Assembly (NCBI GenBank): GCA_913055655.1
Contig: CAJXKA010000002.1
Span: forward strand, 62,001 to 126,000
Direction: 5' to 3'
Length of the DNA: 64,000 nt
DNA from: an uncultured Oceanospirillales bacterium
GTDB taxonomy: Bacteria; Pseudomonadota; Gammaproteobacteria; Xanthomonadales; SZUA-36
In this document: positions 1 to 10,200 of the stretch, one piece after another
Numbering within the stretch: the stretch's first letter is position 1
Layout: every line of letters begins with the position of its first letter
Notes under the pieces: model-generated
Told to the model about the DNA's origin: nothing
What the model saw: only the letters and a program-made list of their open reading frames with translations
The model's database searches: none
Position numbers and translations under genes: made by a program

Positions 1-2544
1 CATTCCATCAACCAGTCTTCAGGCTCGGTGCGGACCGATGTCGGCACTTACCAGCTGACCGTGCGCAGCCAGGCCGACACCGAGGCCGAGTTCTCGGATA
101 TTGTCATTCGCCAGACCAGCGACGGCGGCACCATTCGCGTCGGCGATGTCGCCACCGTGGTCGATGGCTTCGAGGACAACCCCATCCTGGCAACGCTGAA
201 CGGCGAACCGGCGGTGTTGATCCAGGTCATGACCACCGAGGTCATGGATATCGTCAAGGCGTCGGAGTCGATCAGCGAGTGGATCGAAAAACGCCAGGAC
301 ACCCTGCCGGCCGGCGTCAGCCTGACACTCTGGACCGACCAGGCCGAGGCATTCAAGGGCCGCATGACGACCATTGGCAGCTCCGCCGGCATCGGCCTGG
401 TGCTGGTCCTGATCTTCCTGGTCCTGACGCTGCGACCAAAGGTGGCGCTGTGGGTGGCGGTGGGTATCGGCACGGCCTATGCCGGCGCATTCGTTTTCCT
501 CCCCCACGTGGGCGTCTCCCTGAACATGCTGTCGACGTTCGCGTTCCTGCTGGTGCTGGGTATCGTGGTCGACGACGCGATTGTCGTCGGCGAAGGCGTT
601 CACAGCGAATCCCACCGCCTGGGCGGTGGCGTGCAGTCAGCGGTGGCCGGTGCGCAACTGGTGGCCAAGCCGGTCATTTTCGGCGTGCTGACCACCATCA
701 TGGCCTTCATGCCCTGGCTGTTCCTGTCCGGCGGCACCAGCGAGTTCACGCGCAACATCACCTGGGTGGTGATCCTGGCGCTGGCGTTCTCACTGATCGA
801 ATCGCTGTGGATACTGCCGGCCCACCTGCGTGACCTGCGGCCACGTGATTCTTCGAAGCTGAGCGCTTTCGGGCGGATCCAGAAGGGCGTTGCGGACAGC
901 ATCGTGAACTTCGCCCACAACCACTACCGTGGCATCGGCCAGTTCGCGGTGCGCCGTCGTTACCTGACCCTGAGCGTGTTTATCGCCGCACTGGTCGTGG
1001 GGTTCGGCATGTTCTCCACCGGCTGGGTGAAGAAGTCCTTCATGCCGGAAATCGAATCCGACGAGATTATCGTCAACGTGGTCCTGCCCGAGGGCGCGCC
1101 CTACAGCCGCGCACTCGAAATCCTGGCGCAGTTGCAGGCGGCTGAAAAAGCCCTGGTCGAAGAGGTCAATGCGCGTACCGACGGTGAGGGCCAGTTGATC
1201 GAGAACTGGTACACCCGGTCGCGGCGTGACTCGGTGCTGGCCATCGTCAAGCTGGCGCCGCCCGAAGTGCGCGACATGTCCGCCAAGGATGCTTCCATCC
1301 GCCTGCGCGAGTTGATGGGTGAGGTGCCCGACGCCAAGGAAGTCTCGGTCGACTATACGCAGAACAACGGCGACCCCGGGTTCGAACTGTCCGTGCGGCA
1401 CCCGGACCTGGACGTGCTGCGTTCGGCGGTGAACGAACTGGAAGACCAGCTGCGGACCTACGACGCGCTGTACGACGTGCGCAACAACCTGGAAAGCGCG
1501 TCCGAGGAGATCCGCATCACGCTGAAGCCGGGTGCGCACAAGCTGGGCCTGACCCTGAGCGATGTGACCCGCCAGGTTCGCCAGGCCTACTACGGCGAGG
1601 AAGTCCAGCGCCTGCCACGTAACGGCCAGGATGTGCGCGTGATGGTGCATTACCCGATCGAGTCGCGGCAATCCATCGAGAGCCTGAAACACTTCCGGGT
1701 ACGCACGGCCGATGGTCGCGAAGTGCCGCTGCTGTCCGTCGCCGACCTGGAATACGCCCCGGGCATCAAGCGTATCCAGCGCTGGAACGGCGCCCGCGCG
1801 GCGCGTGTTTCGGCGGACATGAAAGACAATGTCCGCGGCGACATCATGGAAGACCTGAACGAGAACTTCTTCCCCGGGTGGGAGAAGCGTTATCCGGGCC
1901 TGGAGCGGGGCGCCATCGGCCAGGCCGAGGGCGAGGCGCGATTCATTCGCGAGGTCATGATGCTGTACGCCATCGCCTTCTTCGTGATGTACGCGATGCT
2001 GGCCATCGCCTTCCACAGCTACTGGCAGCCGATCCTGATCCTGGTCGCCATGCCGTTCGCCTATGTCGGCGCCGTTTACGGCCATGCCGTGCTGGGCATG
2101 ACGATGGCGATCTTCAGCTACTTCGGCATTGCCGCGGCGGCCGGCGTGGTCATTAACGACAACCTGGTGCTGATCGACTACACCAACCGGCTGCGCGACA
2201 AGGGCATGGCGCCGCTGGAGGCCATCGTCGAGGCCGGCGTGGTGCGTTTCCGGCCGATCCTGCTGACCACGCTGACGACCATCGTCGGCCTGCTGCCGAT
2301 GATGTTCGAGCAGTCGATCCAGGCGAAGTTCCTGATCCCGATCGTGATTTCGCTGTGTTTCGGCGTCTTCTGCGCCTTCTTCGTCACCCTGCTGATGGTG
2401 CCGTCGATGTACGCGATCGGCGTGGACATCACCGCCCTGCGAACGCGTTTCCGGGCCTGGCTGGGGTCGAAATTCGGCCGTGGAGACAAGGAAGACCTGG
2501 GTGCGGGCGAGGGCAAGCGTCACGCCCACGGCACTTCGCGTTAG
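1..2544 (+). CDS. RND-family efflux transporter permease subunit (5' truncated by window edge)
   Basis: The reading frame is open from base 1, so the N-terminus (about 190 residues of a usual ~1040) lies outside the window. What remains is typical of AcrB-like inner-membrane proton antiporters that export drugs, metals or lipids through a periplasmic adaptor and outer-membrane channel. The TM4 motif GIVVDDAIVVGE carries the two proton-relay Asp residues. In the TM10 region the sequence reads GVVINDNLVLIDY, with Asn where AcrB has its relay Lys, as in a common AcrB-related subfamily. Alternating hydrophobic blocks and two large periplasmic loops are visible. The adaptor gene is presumably upstream. 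A hairpin terminator follows. Substrate cannot be told. Confidence 0.93.
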   Translation, partial: HSINQSSGSVRTDVGTYQLTVRSQADTEAEFSDIVIRQTSDGGTIRVGDVATVVDGFEDNPILATLNGEPAVLIQVMTTEVMDIVKASESISEWIEKRQDTLPAGVSLTLWTDQAEAFKGRMTTIGSSAGIGLVLVLIFLVLTLRPKVALWVAVGIGTAYAGAFVFLPHVGVSLNMLSTFAFLLVLGIVVDDAIVVGEGVHSESHRLGGGVQSAVAGAQLVAKPVIFGVLTTIMAFMPWLFLSGGTSEFTRNITWVVILALAFSLIESLWILPAHLRDLRPRDSSKLSAFGRIQKGVADSIVNFAHNHYRGIGQFAVRRRYLTLSVFIAALVVGFGMFSTGWVKKSFMPEIESDEIIVNVVLPEGAPYSRALEILAQLQAAEKALVEEVNARTDGEGQLIENWYTRSRRDSVLAIVKLAPPEVRDMSAKDASIRLRELMGEVPDAKEVSVDYTQNNGDPGFELSVRHPDLDVLRSAVNELEDQLRTYDALYDVRNNLESASEEIRITLKPGAHKLGLTLSDVTRQVRQAYYGEEVQRLPRNGQDVRVMVHYPIESRQSIESLKHFRVRTADGREVPLLSVADLEYAPGIKRIQRWNGARAARVSADMKDNVRGDIMEDLNENFFPGWEKRYPGLERGAIGQAEGEARFIREVMMLYAIAFFVMYAMLAIAFHSYWQPILILVAMPFAYVGAVYGHAVLGMTMAIFSYFGIAAAAGVVINDNLVLIDYTNRLRDKGMAPLEAIVEAGVVRFRPILLTTLTTIVGLLPMMFEQSIQAKFLIPIVISLCFGVFCAFFVTLLMVPSMYAIGVDITALRTRFRAWLGSKFGRGDKEDLGAGEGKRHAHGTSR

Positions 2545-2569
2545 TCCAGGCGTTAATTGCACAGGGCTG

Positions 2570-2604
2570 AAAGGCCGGGACCGCACATCGCGGCCCCGGC
2601 CTTT
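2570..2604 (+). terminator. Hairpin terminator after RND gene
   Basis: A 10-bp perfect stem (2570-2579 with 2595-2604) encloses a 15-nt loop, and there is only a short T run. It sits 25 bp after the RND stop codon and would separate it from the downstream amidohydrolase. An exact TATAAT follows at 2607-2612, but no good -35 lies 17 bp before it. Confidence 0.5.
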
Positions 2605-2648
2605 CCTATAATGGCGGCCTGTTCATGGTCCCGACGGGAGCCCGCCTG

Positions 2649-5600
2649 ATGTCGATTGTCTTTTCAACCCGGAAACGGATTAGCTCGTTGCAATGCTGGT
2701 GCGTGGTCATGGCCGCCGTGCTGGCCGCGCCCGTGGCCGCCCAGGACGACGCATGGGACGTGGCCAACCCGCCCGGTGACTGGCGCAGCATCGAGATCGA
2801 TACCCGCGAGACCACCTGGTCGAATGTCACCGTGTCGCCCGACGGTGAAACGATCGTGTTCGACGCGCTGGGCGACCTGTACTCGGTGCCGATGGCCGGT
2901 GGCGAGGCGCGCGCGCTGACCGAGGGTATCCCGTGGAACTACCAGCCCCGCTTCAGCCCGGACGGCCGCAAAATTGCCTTCGTTTCCGACCGCGGCGGCG
3001 CCGACAACCTGTGGGTGATGGACGCCGACGGCGATAATGCCCGGCAGGTCAGCGATGAGGCTGAACACCTGGTCCACAACCCGGCGTGGAGCCCGGACGG
3101 CCAGTACCTGGTCGCCAAGAAATCCTTCATGGGGTCGCGCAGCATCGCCGGTGGCGAGATCTGGATGTTCCACGCGGGCGGCAAGGGCGGGGGGCTGCAA
3201 CTCACCGAGCGCCCGCACGGCGACGAGGACCAGAAAAACCAGGCCGACCCGGCATTCTCCGCCGACGGCCGTTACGTTTATTTCGCCCAGGACACCACGC
3301 CCGGACGTGTCTGGCAGTACGGCAAGGATTCGACCGGCCAGATTTTTGTTATCCAGCGCTATGACCGCGAGACTGGCGAGACCCACGAATTCGTCAGCGG
3401 GCCCGGTGGCGCGGTGCGCCCGGCGCCATCACCCGATGGCCGTTGGCTGGCCTTTATCAAGCGCCTGGTCGACCTGCGCTCGGCCATTTACCTGAAGGAC
3501 TTGGCATCCGGCCGCGAGGTCATGATCTACGACAACTTCGAACGCGACCTGCAGGAAACTTCGGGCACCGAGGGCAACGCGCCGTCGATCGAGTGGACGC
3601 CGGACAGCGGTGCGATCGTGTTCTGGTCGGGTGGGGGATTGCATCGCATCGATGTCGAGTCGCGCACGGTCACTGATATCCCCATCCACCTGGAAAAGAC
3701 CATGTGGGTGCGCAAGACACTGCGCCGCGAGGTCGACGTTGCCCCGGACCGTTTCGAGGTGAAAATGCCACGGTGGCCAGTAGTTTCGCCGGACGGCGGG
3801 ACCGTGGTCTTCCAGGCGCTGGGCGTGCTGTGGAAGCGTTCGCTTTCCGGTGGTGAGCCTGAACGGCTGACGGCGCAGGATGATCATTTCGAGTTCTACC
3901 CGGCATTTTCCGCCGACGGCTCGCAACTGGCGTACACGACCTGGTCGGACGCCGGGCAGGGGTCCGTTCGTGTGCTGGATCTCGCCAGCGGTGAAAGCCG
4001 GACGCTGACCACGCAGCCGGGCAACTATGTCGAGCCGGCGTTTTCGCCGGATGGGCGCAAGGTCGCGTTCCGGCAGATGGGTGGCGGCTACCTGTTGTCA
4101 CCGCTCTGGTCGCTCGAGACCGGCATTTACATCGTACCTGTTGAAGGGGAAGTCGCGCCGCAACGCCTTTCACCGGCCGGCGCCGTGCCCCAGTTCGGTC
4201 CCGACGGCGAGCGAGTTTACTTCCAGGCCGGCGCCGATGGCGGCCTGGCGCTGAAGAGCGTCAACCTGGCCGGGGAAGATGAGCGCGTCCACGCGAAAGG
4301 CTCCGAGCTCGCGGCCATGCGGTTGTCCCCGGACGGCCAGTGGCTGGCCTTCATCGAGGGCTACGACGTGCACCTGGCGCCGTTACCTCGTACCGGCAAG
4401 CCGGTCACGTTGACGGGCAGCACGAAGGCGTTCCCGGTGCGCAAGCTGTCAGCCCGCGCCGGCGCTTTCCTGGCCTGGCAGGGCGCCGACACGGTGACCT
4501 GGAGCCTGGGCCCGGTGCTTTACCAGCGCGGCCTCGACGAGGCCTTCGAATTCGCGCGGGGCGCTGGCGGCGAGTTGCCGGAACCGCTGGAGACCGGTAC
4601 CGATATCGGTTTCGAGGTCGACGCCGACATTCCCGACGCAACGGTCTACCTGGTCGGCGGCACCGTCGTGACCATGCGCGACGCCATGAGCGGCGAGCAG
4701 GAGATTATCGAAGGCGGCGTGGTCGCGGTCAGTGGCAACCGCATCGTCGCCGTTGGTACACGCGACGAGGTCGGTATTCCGGAAGACAAGGAGATCATTG
4801 ATGTTTCCGGAAAGACCATCCTGCCCGGCTTCATCGACGCCCACGCCCATGGCGGCATGGCCCGCGACGGCATCATCCCGCAGCAGAACTGGATGCAGTA
4901 TTCGAACCTGGCGTTCGGCGTGACCACCATTCACGACCCGTCCAACGACACCACCGAGATCTTCGCCGCCAGCGAAATGCAACGCGCCGGCAAGCTGGTC
5001 GCGCCGCGTATCTTCTCCACGGGCACGATTCTCTACGGTGCGAAAGGCATCGGCTACCACGTCGACGTGAATTCGCTCGAAGATGCCACCTTCCATATCC
5101 GCCGCCTGGCGCAGGCGGGTGCGATCTCGGTGAAGAGCTACCAGTTGCCGCGCCGCGACTCGCGGCAGATGCTGGTCGAAGCCGGCGATGAACTGGGTGT
5201 CATGGTCGTGCCCGAGGGCGGCATGAAGTTCCAGCACAACATGACCGAAATTGTCGACGGCCACACCACCATTGAGCATTCAATGACCGTGAAGGACATC
5301 TACGACGACGTCCTGCAGCTGTGGTCGCAGACCGGCACCGCGTACACGCCCACCCTGGGCGTATCCTTCGGTGGCATGGAAGGCGAGCGCTACTGGTACG
5401 ACCGCACCAATGTCTGGGAAAACGAGCGGCTGATGCGCTACACGCCGAAGTCACGGGTCGAGCCGCGCGCCATCCGCCGCCAGACCGCGCCGGATTCGCA
5501 CTACAACCACATTCACGTGGCCGCGTCGGCGAAACAGCTGATGGACCGCGGCGTGGCCGTGAACACCGGCGCGCACGGCCAGCGCGAGGGCCTGGCCCTG

Positions 5601-5951
5601 CACTGGGAAATGTGGATGCTGGAGCAGGGCGGCTTCACGCCCTGGCAGGCGCTGCGCGCCGCCACGGCCAGCGGCGCCTGGTCACTGGGCATGGACGGCG
5701 ATATCGGTTCCATCGAGACCGGCAAACTCGCCGACCTGGTGATCGTCGACGGTGACCCGCTCGAAGACCTGCGGCGCAGCGAATACGTTCACGCCACGAT
5801 GATCAACGGTCGGCTTTTTGATGCGGCCACTATGAACCAGGTGTGGCCGGAGCCGGCTGAACGGTTACCGTTTTTCTGGGAGCTGGAAGGCGGGGACACG
5901 GTGCATCCGGATGCGGCTGAGGCTGAAAGTGCGCAGCACGCGTTGCACTAG
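2649..5951 (+). CDS. Exported TolB-like beta-propeller / amidohydrolase fusion
   Basis: About 1100 residues. The start at 2649 is chosen because GGGAG lies 9 nt upstream and it opens a signal peptide ending near PVAAQ; an in-frame ATG at 2625 lacks a ribosome site. The first ~650 residues hold repeated TolB/WD40-like propeller blades (recurring 'SPDGR', 'FSPDG', 'FSADG' strands). The rest is an amidohydrolase of the imidazolonepropionase type: the DAHAHGG metal motif, a Lys in 'SVKSYQ', later His in 'TIEHSM' and 'NHIHVAA', and a final 'KLADLVIVDGDPL' strand. Such fusions are periplasmic and are usually thought to act on peptides or cyclic amides, but the substrate is unknown. It stands alone, with the next gene convergent 18 bp away. 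Confidence 0.92.
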   Translation: MSIVFSTRKRISSLQCWCVVMAAVLAAPVAAQDDAWDVANPPGDWRSIEIDTRETTWSNVTVSPDGETIVFDALGDLYSVPMAGGEARALTEGIPWNYQPRFSPDGRKIAFVSDRGGADNLWVMDADGDNARQVSDEAEHLVHNPAWSPDGQYLVAKKSFMGSRSIAGGEIWMFHAGGKGGGLQLTERPHGDEDQKNQADPAFSADGRYVYFAQDTTPGRVWQYGKDSTGQIFVIQRYDRETGETHEFVSGPGGAVRPAPSPDGRWLAFIKRLVDLRSAIYLKDLASGREVMIYDNFERDLQETSGTEGNAPSIEWTPDSGAIVFWSGGGLHRIDVESRTVTDIPIHLEKTMWVRKTLRREVDVAPDRFEVKMPRWPVVSPDGGTVVFQALGVLWKRSLSGGEPERLTAQDDHFEFYPAFSADGSQLAYTTWSDAGQGSVRVLDLASGESRTLTTQPGNYVEPAFSPDGRKVAFRQMGGGYLLSPLWSLETGIYIVPVEGEVAPQRLSPAGAVPQFGPDGERVYFQAGADGGLALKSVNLAGEDERVHAKGSELAAMRLSPDGQWLAFIEGYDVHLAPLPRTGKPVTLTGSTKAFPVRKLSARAGAFLAWQGADTVTWSLGPVLYQRGLDEAFEFARGAGGELPEPLETGTDIGFEVDADIPDATVYLVGGTVVTMRDAMSGEQEIIEGGVVAVSGNRIVAVGTRDEVGIPEDKEIIDVSGKTILPGFIDAHAHGGMARDGIIPQQNWMQYSNLAFGVTTIHDPSNDTTEIFAASEMQRAGKLVAPRIFSTGTILYGAKGIGYHVDVNSLEDATFHIRRLAQAGAISVKSYQLPRRDSRQMLVEAGDELGVMVVPEGGMKFQHNMTEIVDGHTTIEHSMTVKDIYDDVLQLWSQTGTAYTPTLGVSFGGMEGERYWYDRTNVWENERLMRYTPKSRVEPRAIRRQTAPDSHYNHIHVAASAKQLMDRGVAVNTGAHGQREGLALHWEMWMLEQGGFTPWQALRAATASGAWSLGMDGDIGSIETGKLADLVIVDGDPLEDLRRSEYVHATMINGRLFDAATMNQVWPEPAERLPFFWELEGGDTVHPDAAEAESAQHALH

Positions 5952-5969
5952 GGCCCAGGGGCATCGACA

Positions 5970-6980
5970 TCAGTTGCGGCTGAGCGCCCTGGCCAGCGCC
6001 TGCTTGAGACGCTTGATGGTGTCAGGCGCCTGTTTGCCGAGGATGCCACGGCGGTTTTCCGGCAGGTGGTCGCCCGCGGTGCCGTCCTCGTCGAAAACGT
6101 AGTGGTTGAACATCGCCTTCCAGGCGCGCTGGTACGAAGTGGGCAGGTTACGGAAAGCGAGCATGGCGTGCAGCAGCGCGTTGCGCGGGTCACCCGCCCC
6201 CTCGGGTATCGGTGACCACCAGTAGTTCACCAGGCCATTCACCGCGTCCAGCGAGCGGACGTGGTGCCACCAGAGGTACGGGATGTAGACGGCGTCGCCC
6301 GGCCCAAGGTCCGCGGTGAACGCGGCGGCCTCGGCTTCGCGAAACCGCGGAAAACGATCGTAGTCCGGCTGGTCGAAGTCGACCATGCTGATGGTGGCGC
6401 CGGCCGGGGTCAATTCGAATGGCCCCACGTACAGGTTCTCAACCTGGTCCGGCGGCAACAGGGTGAAGCGCCGTTTGCCGGCCACGCAGCAGGCGATATT
6501 TTCCGAAGGGTCGTAGTGCGCGGCGATGGCGGCGCGGCCGCCGAGCCATAGCCTGGGCTCGATGTCTTCCGGCACCAGGCCTTCCGGTAAACGGTTTTCG
6601 CGCTGCAATCCGGGTAAGTACCTTTCAATAATGACGGACTGCACGGCGATCAGTGGCGGTGAGTCATCATCGGCGTGTTTCAGCAGCGAATCGAGCGTAC
6701 CCGTGAGCCGGGCCGGCGCGATCCGGCTGTTCAGGCCGCTCAGGTCGTCGTTGTAAAACAAGCGCCCGCCGGTCGACGGCGGACCGTACGCGGTGTTCAC
6801 TTCAAACCCCTGGTCAAACTGCCGGATGTAGTCGCAAAAAGCCGTATCTGACTGTCGCGACGCGGCGACGATTGGCCAGTCATTGACCAGCCCGCGGATC
6901 ACCACGGGCTGCCCGGCGGGCAGGATTTCTTCCCTGAATTGACGGGGGGTCAGCGTTCTGAGTTCGCGTATGGGTTGCAT
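5970..6980 (-). CDS. Cupin-like (cupin_8/JmjC-type) protein of the TonB receptor-halogenase cluster
   Basis: 336 residues resembling the FIH/JmjC-like cupin_8 family of Fe(II)/2-oxoglutarate oxygenases. The core has 'AIAAHYDPSENIACCVAGKRRFTLLPP', in which H-x-D can provide two iron ligands, and a later 'GDAVYIPYLWWHHV' gives the distal His, so the iron triad looks intact. The ATG at 6980 is preceded by AGGG. Proteins of this family are regularly encoded beside TonB-dependent receptors and tryptophan-halogenase-like genes in Xanthomonas, Caulobacter and marine gammaproteobacteria, exactly the context here (receptor divergent, three halogenase-family genes beyond it). A hydroxylase acting on a small molecule or protein is inferred; the substrate is unknown. 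Confidence 0.85.
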   Translation of the reverse strand: MQPIRELRTLTPRQFREEILPAGQPVVIRGLVNDWPIVAASRQSDTAFCDYIRQFDQGFEVNTAYGPPSTGGRLFYNDDLSGLNSRIAPARLTGTLDSLLKHADDDSPPLIAVQSVIIERYLPGLQRENRLPEGLVPEDIEPRLWLGGRAAIAAHYDPSENIACCVAGKRRFTLLPPDQVENLYVGPFELTPAGATISMVDFDQPDYDRFPRFREAEAAAFTADLGPGDAVYIPYLWWHHVRSLDAVNGLVNYWWSPIPEGAGDPRNALLHAMLAFRNLPTSYQRAWKAMFNHYVFDEDGTAGDHLPENRRGILGKQAPDTIKRLKQALARALSRN

Positions 6981-7037
6981 AAGCCCTTGATAATGGGTGC
7001 CTTGGGTACCCGAATTTGTCTGTTAACGAAAAACTTT

Positions 7038-7051
7038 GTAAAACGTTTGAC
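7038..7051. promoter_or_regulatory. Possible LacI-family operator overlapping the receptor promoter
   Basis: GTAAAACGTTTGAC is a near-perfect palindrome (12 of 14 positions symmetric) with the central CG typical of LacI/GalR-family operators. It overlaps the -35 of the candidate promoter at 7047-7075. LacI-type regulators commonly control TonB-receptor carbohydrate loci, but none is encoded in this window. Confidence 0.35.
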
Positions 7052-7075
7052 GTGATTCCGTTCACGGATTAGCAT
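7047..7075 (+). promoter_or_regulatory. Candidate sigma-70 promoter for the TonB-dependent receptor
   Basis: TTGACG at 7047-7052, a 17-bp spacer and TAGCAT at 7070-7075 (four of six matches to TATAAT). It lies about 190 bp before the receptor start, implying a long leader. The divergent cupin gene starts at 6980, so the 283-bp interval must serve both directions; nothing else recognisable is in it. Confidence 0.4.
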
Positions 7076-7263
7076 GTGAGCGGTAACAAAAAGTTAAATG
7101 GCGAACACGATAAGTTAAGTTCGCCGCCGGTTGCTCAAGACCGGAAGAATAGAAAAACAGGGCTCAAAACGAAAGCACAGGCTCCACGAAGGTGCTCAGT
7201 CAACGCGATTGACCCGTTTTTCGACAATCTACATAAAACAACCCGACCGAGGGGAGACAATCG

Positions 7264-10200
7264 ATGTCGAAGATGATGCGAACCTTGTCCGCACAAACCG
7301 AGGAAGAAACCGAACTCACACGGAAGCCCGTGCTTCGCCGTGGTGCGCTGTTCAGCGCGATCGCCGGCGCGCTCGTGGCCGGCCCGGCATTCGCCCAGGT
7401 GTCCAACTCCGGCGCCACCAGCGACGATGAGAGTATCGACTCACAGCAGTTCGAGGAAACCGAACAGGCCCAACAGGATGTCGTCGCAGAAGACGAACTC
7501 GACGGCATCATGGAAGAAGTTATCGTGTCGGGCATGCGCACGAACCTGGAAACCGCCCAGGCGCTGAAGCGCAACGCGAACACGGTCATTGAAACGATCA
7601 CCGCGGAGGATCTCGGTTCTTTCCCGGACAAGTCCGTGGCCGAGGCCCTGCAGCGCGTGGCCGGCATCACGGTCAACCGTTTCGCCGCATCAAGCGACAC
7701 GGCCCACTTCTCGGCTGAGCCTTCTGGCGTCATCGTCCGCGGCCTGGATATGGTCCGCACCGAATTCAACGGCCGTGACTCGTTCAGCGCCAACTCCTCG
7801 CGCGGCCTGAGCTGGGGTGACGTTTCCCCGGAACTGATGGCCGGTGTCGACACCTACAAGAACCAGATGGCCGAACTGATCGAGGGCGGCATCGCCGGTA
7901 CGGTCAACATGCGGACCCGCCTGCCGTTCGACCAGGAAGACCAGACGTTTGCCCTGTCGGCCGGCGTGAACTACGGCGACCTGTCGGATGATTTCACGCC
8001 TGAAGTGTCCGGCCTGTACAGCAACCGCTGGGTGCTGTCCGGCGGCAGCGAGTTCGGCATCATGGCGAACGCGGCGTATTCCGAGGTTCACACGCGCTCC
8101 GAGGGTGTGCAGCTGTACCGCATGAACCGCTTCCGGAACATCTACGACGGCGTCGACCTGGCGTACATTCCGGCCAACATGGCCATGCGCGACAACCTGT
8201 ACGAGCGTGAGCGTTTTGGTACCTCCCTGGCGCTTCAGTGGGCCAGTGCCGATGACGCGGTGACGACATCGCTGCAGTACAACAGCTCCGACTACAACAA
8301 CGCCTGGGAAGAATACGTGGTCACCTCGACCCCGGCCGACCTGTCCTATGGTCAGAGTGTGCTCTACGAGACCACCGGCCAGGTGCCCTGTGCGAACAAT
8401 GACACCACCGTGCCGTGTCCGGCGCCGGGCACCGACCCGTTCGTGTTCGATGAGCGCGGTCTTTTCCAGACCGGCGTCATGACCACGGGTGTGGGCTGGT
8501 GGGGCAACGACGCGGCCGAGGCTTCCGGCTTTGCCCAGAATGCCGCCGGCGAACCCTTCGTCAATCCTTGCTACGGCTGGAACGGTTGCTCACCGACCGA
8601 GCGCGGTGTGGGCCTTTCAACGGCCACGCGTTCAAACAACAACGAGAACAAGACCCAGGACTTCGGCTGGAACCTGAAGTGGGCCGTGTCGGACACCATC
8701 CGGACCAATTTCGATGTCCAGTACATCGATTCCACGGTCACGAACTACGATATCGAGATGGCGTTCAACTCGTTCACCAACGCCGCGTGGGACCTGACGA
8801 CATCACCGCCCACCATGAACCTGCTGCCGGGTACCAACGTGAACTACTCGGAAGGTGGTTTCTCGAACCCGAACAACTACTACATCAACCACATCATGGA
8901 CCACGTCGAGGACAGCGACGGCAACGAGCTGGCCCTGCGTGCCGATATCGAGATCGACCTCGACAGCGGCTGGCTGGAATCCGTGAAGATGGGTGTCCGC
9001 CACGCCGACCGCGACCAGACCGTGCGCTGGAGTGGTTACAACTGGCAGAACGTCGCCAACACGTGGACCGGTGGCGGCCAGAGCGCCTACTTCAACCTTG
9101 ATCGGCATGATCCCGATACCTCGGGCCTGACGTCATTCAATGGTTACCCCACCGGCTACTACGTCAACCGTCCGTTCAGCGATGATTTCTTCGGTGGTGG
9201 CCACCTGGCGCCGCTGGACTACATTTTCGGCAACATGGACCTGCTGCAGGACCAGCAGGGCTTCGCCAACCAGTTTGGCGCCACGGCGCTGGGCCTGGTC
9301 GGTGGTGTCGGCTGGGATCCGATCTGTTCGAACACGGGTGACCGTGCGGATGAAATTCCGGGTACGTGCTACACGCCCTCGGAAATCTCCGATGTGTCTG
9401 AAACCACCAATGCGGCCTACGTACAGCTGAACTTTGGTGGCGGTGATGCGGAGATCTTTGGCATTCCATTCTCCGGCAACGTCGGTGTCCGTTACGTGGA
9501 GACCAACAACAAGAGCACCGGCGGTATCTCTTACCCGCTGCTGGGCCAGGAACTGTTCTTTGAGCGCGTGTACAACGACGATGACACGTATGTGGATGTT
9601 CCGCTGCCCAGGGCTTACGAGAACCTCGGTTGTTACCCGAACGGTGAGCGACCGGATGGTTCGCAGCCTGCCGTTCCGTTCACGACGGGTTGCTACATTT
9701 CCCAGGAAGACTACGCGTTCATGGACGGCGCCGATGCGCTCAGCACGGTCGATGTTGACCACGAGCACTGGCTGCCCAGCTTCAACATCAAGTTCGACCT
9801 GACCGACGAAGTGTTGCTGCGATTCGCCTATTCGAAGGCCATGTCGCGGCCCGACATCGGCAACATGAAGAACTACGTGGGCCTCGGCGGTTCCCTGCCC
9901 AGCCAGGATGATTCAAACGATCCGCTCTGGGTGAAGAATGCCGACGGCGAAATCGTCGGGGCGACCGTCGACTACTCCGGTGGCGCGCAGAACCCGTTCC
10001 TCGAGCCGATTATCGCCAACCAGTTCGATCTTTCGCTGGAATACTACTTCGCGGATGTCGGTTCATTGACGGGTGCACTCTTCTACAAGAAGTTTGACGA
10101 TTACATCCAGTTCGGTTCCTACTTCCGTGACCTGACCAACAACGGTGTCACCAGGACCTCGGAGATCCGTGGACCGCTGAATGGCGAGGGCGCCGAGATC

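Noticed and set aside
2607-2612. Exact TATAAT before the propeller-amidohydrolase gene
   Set aside because: No acceptable -35 is found 16-18 bp upstream (the place reads CACATC inside the terminator loop), so I do not call a promoter.
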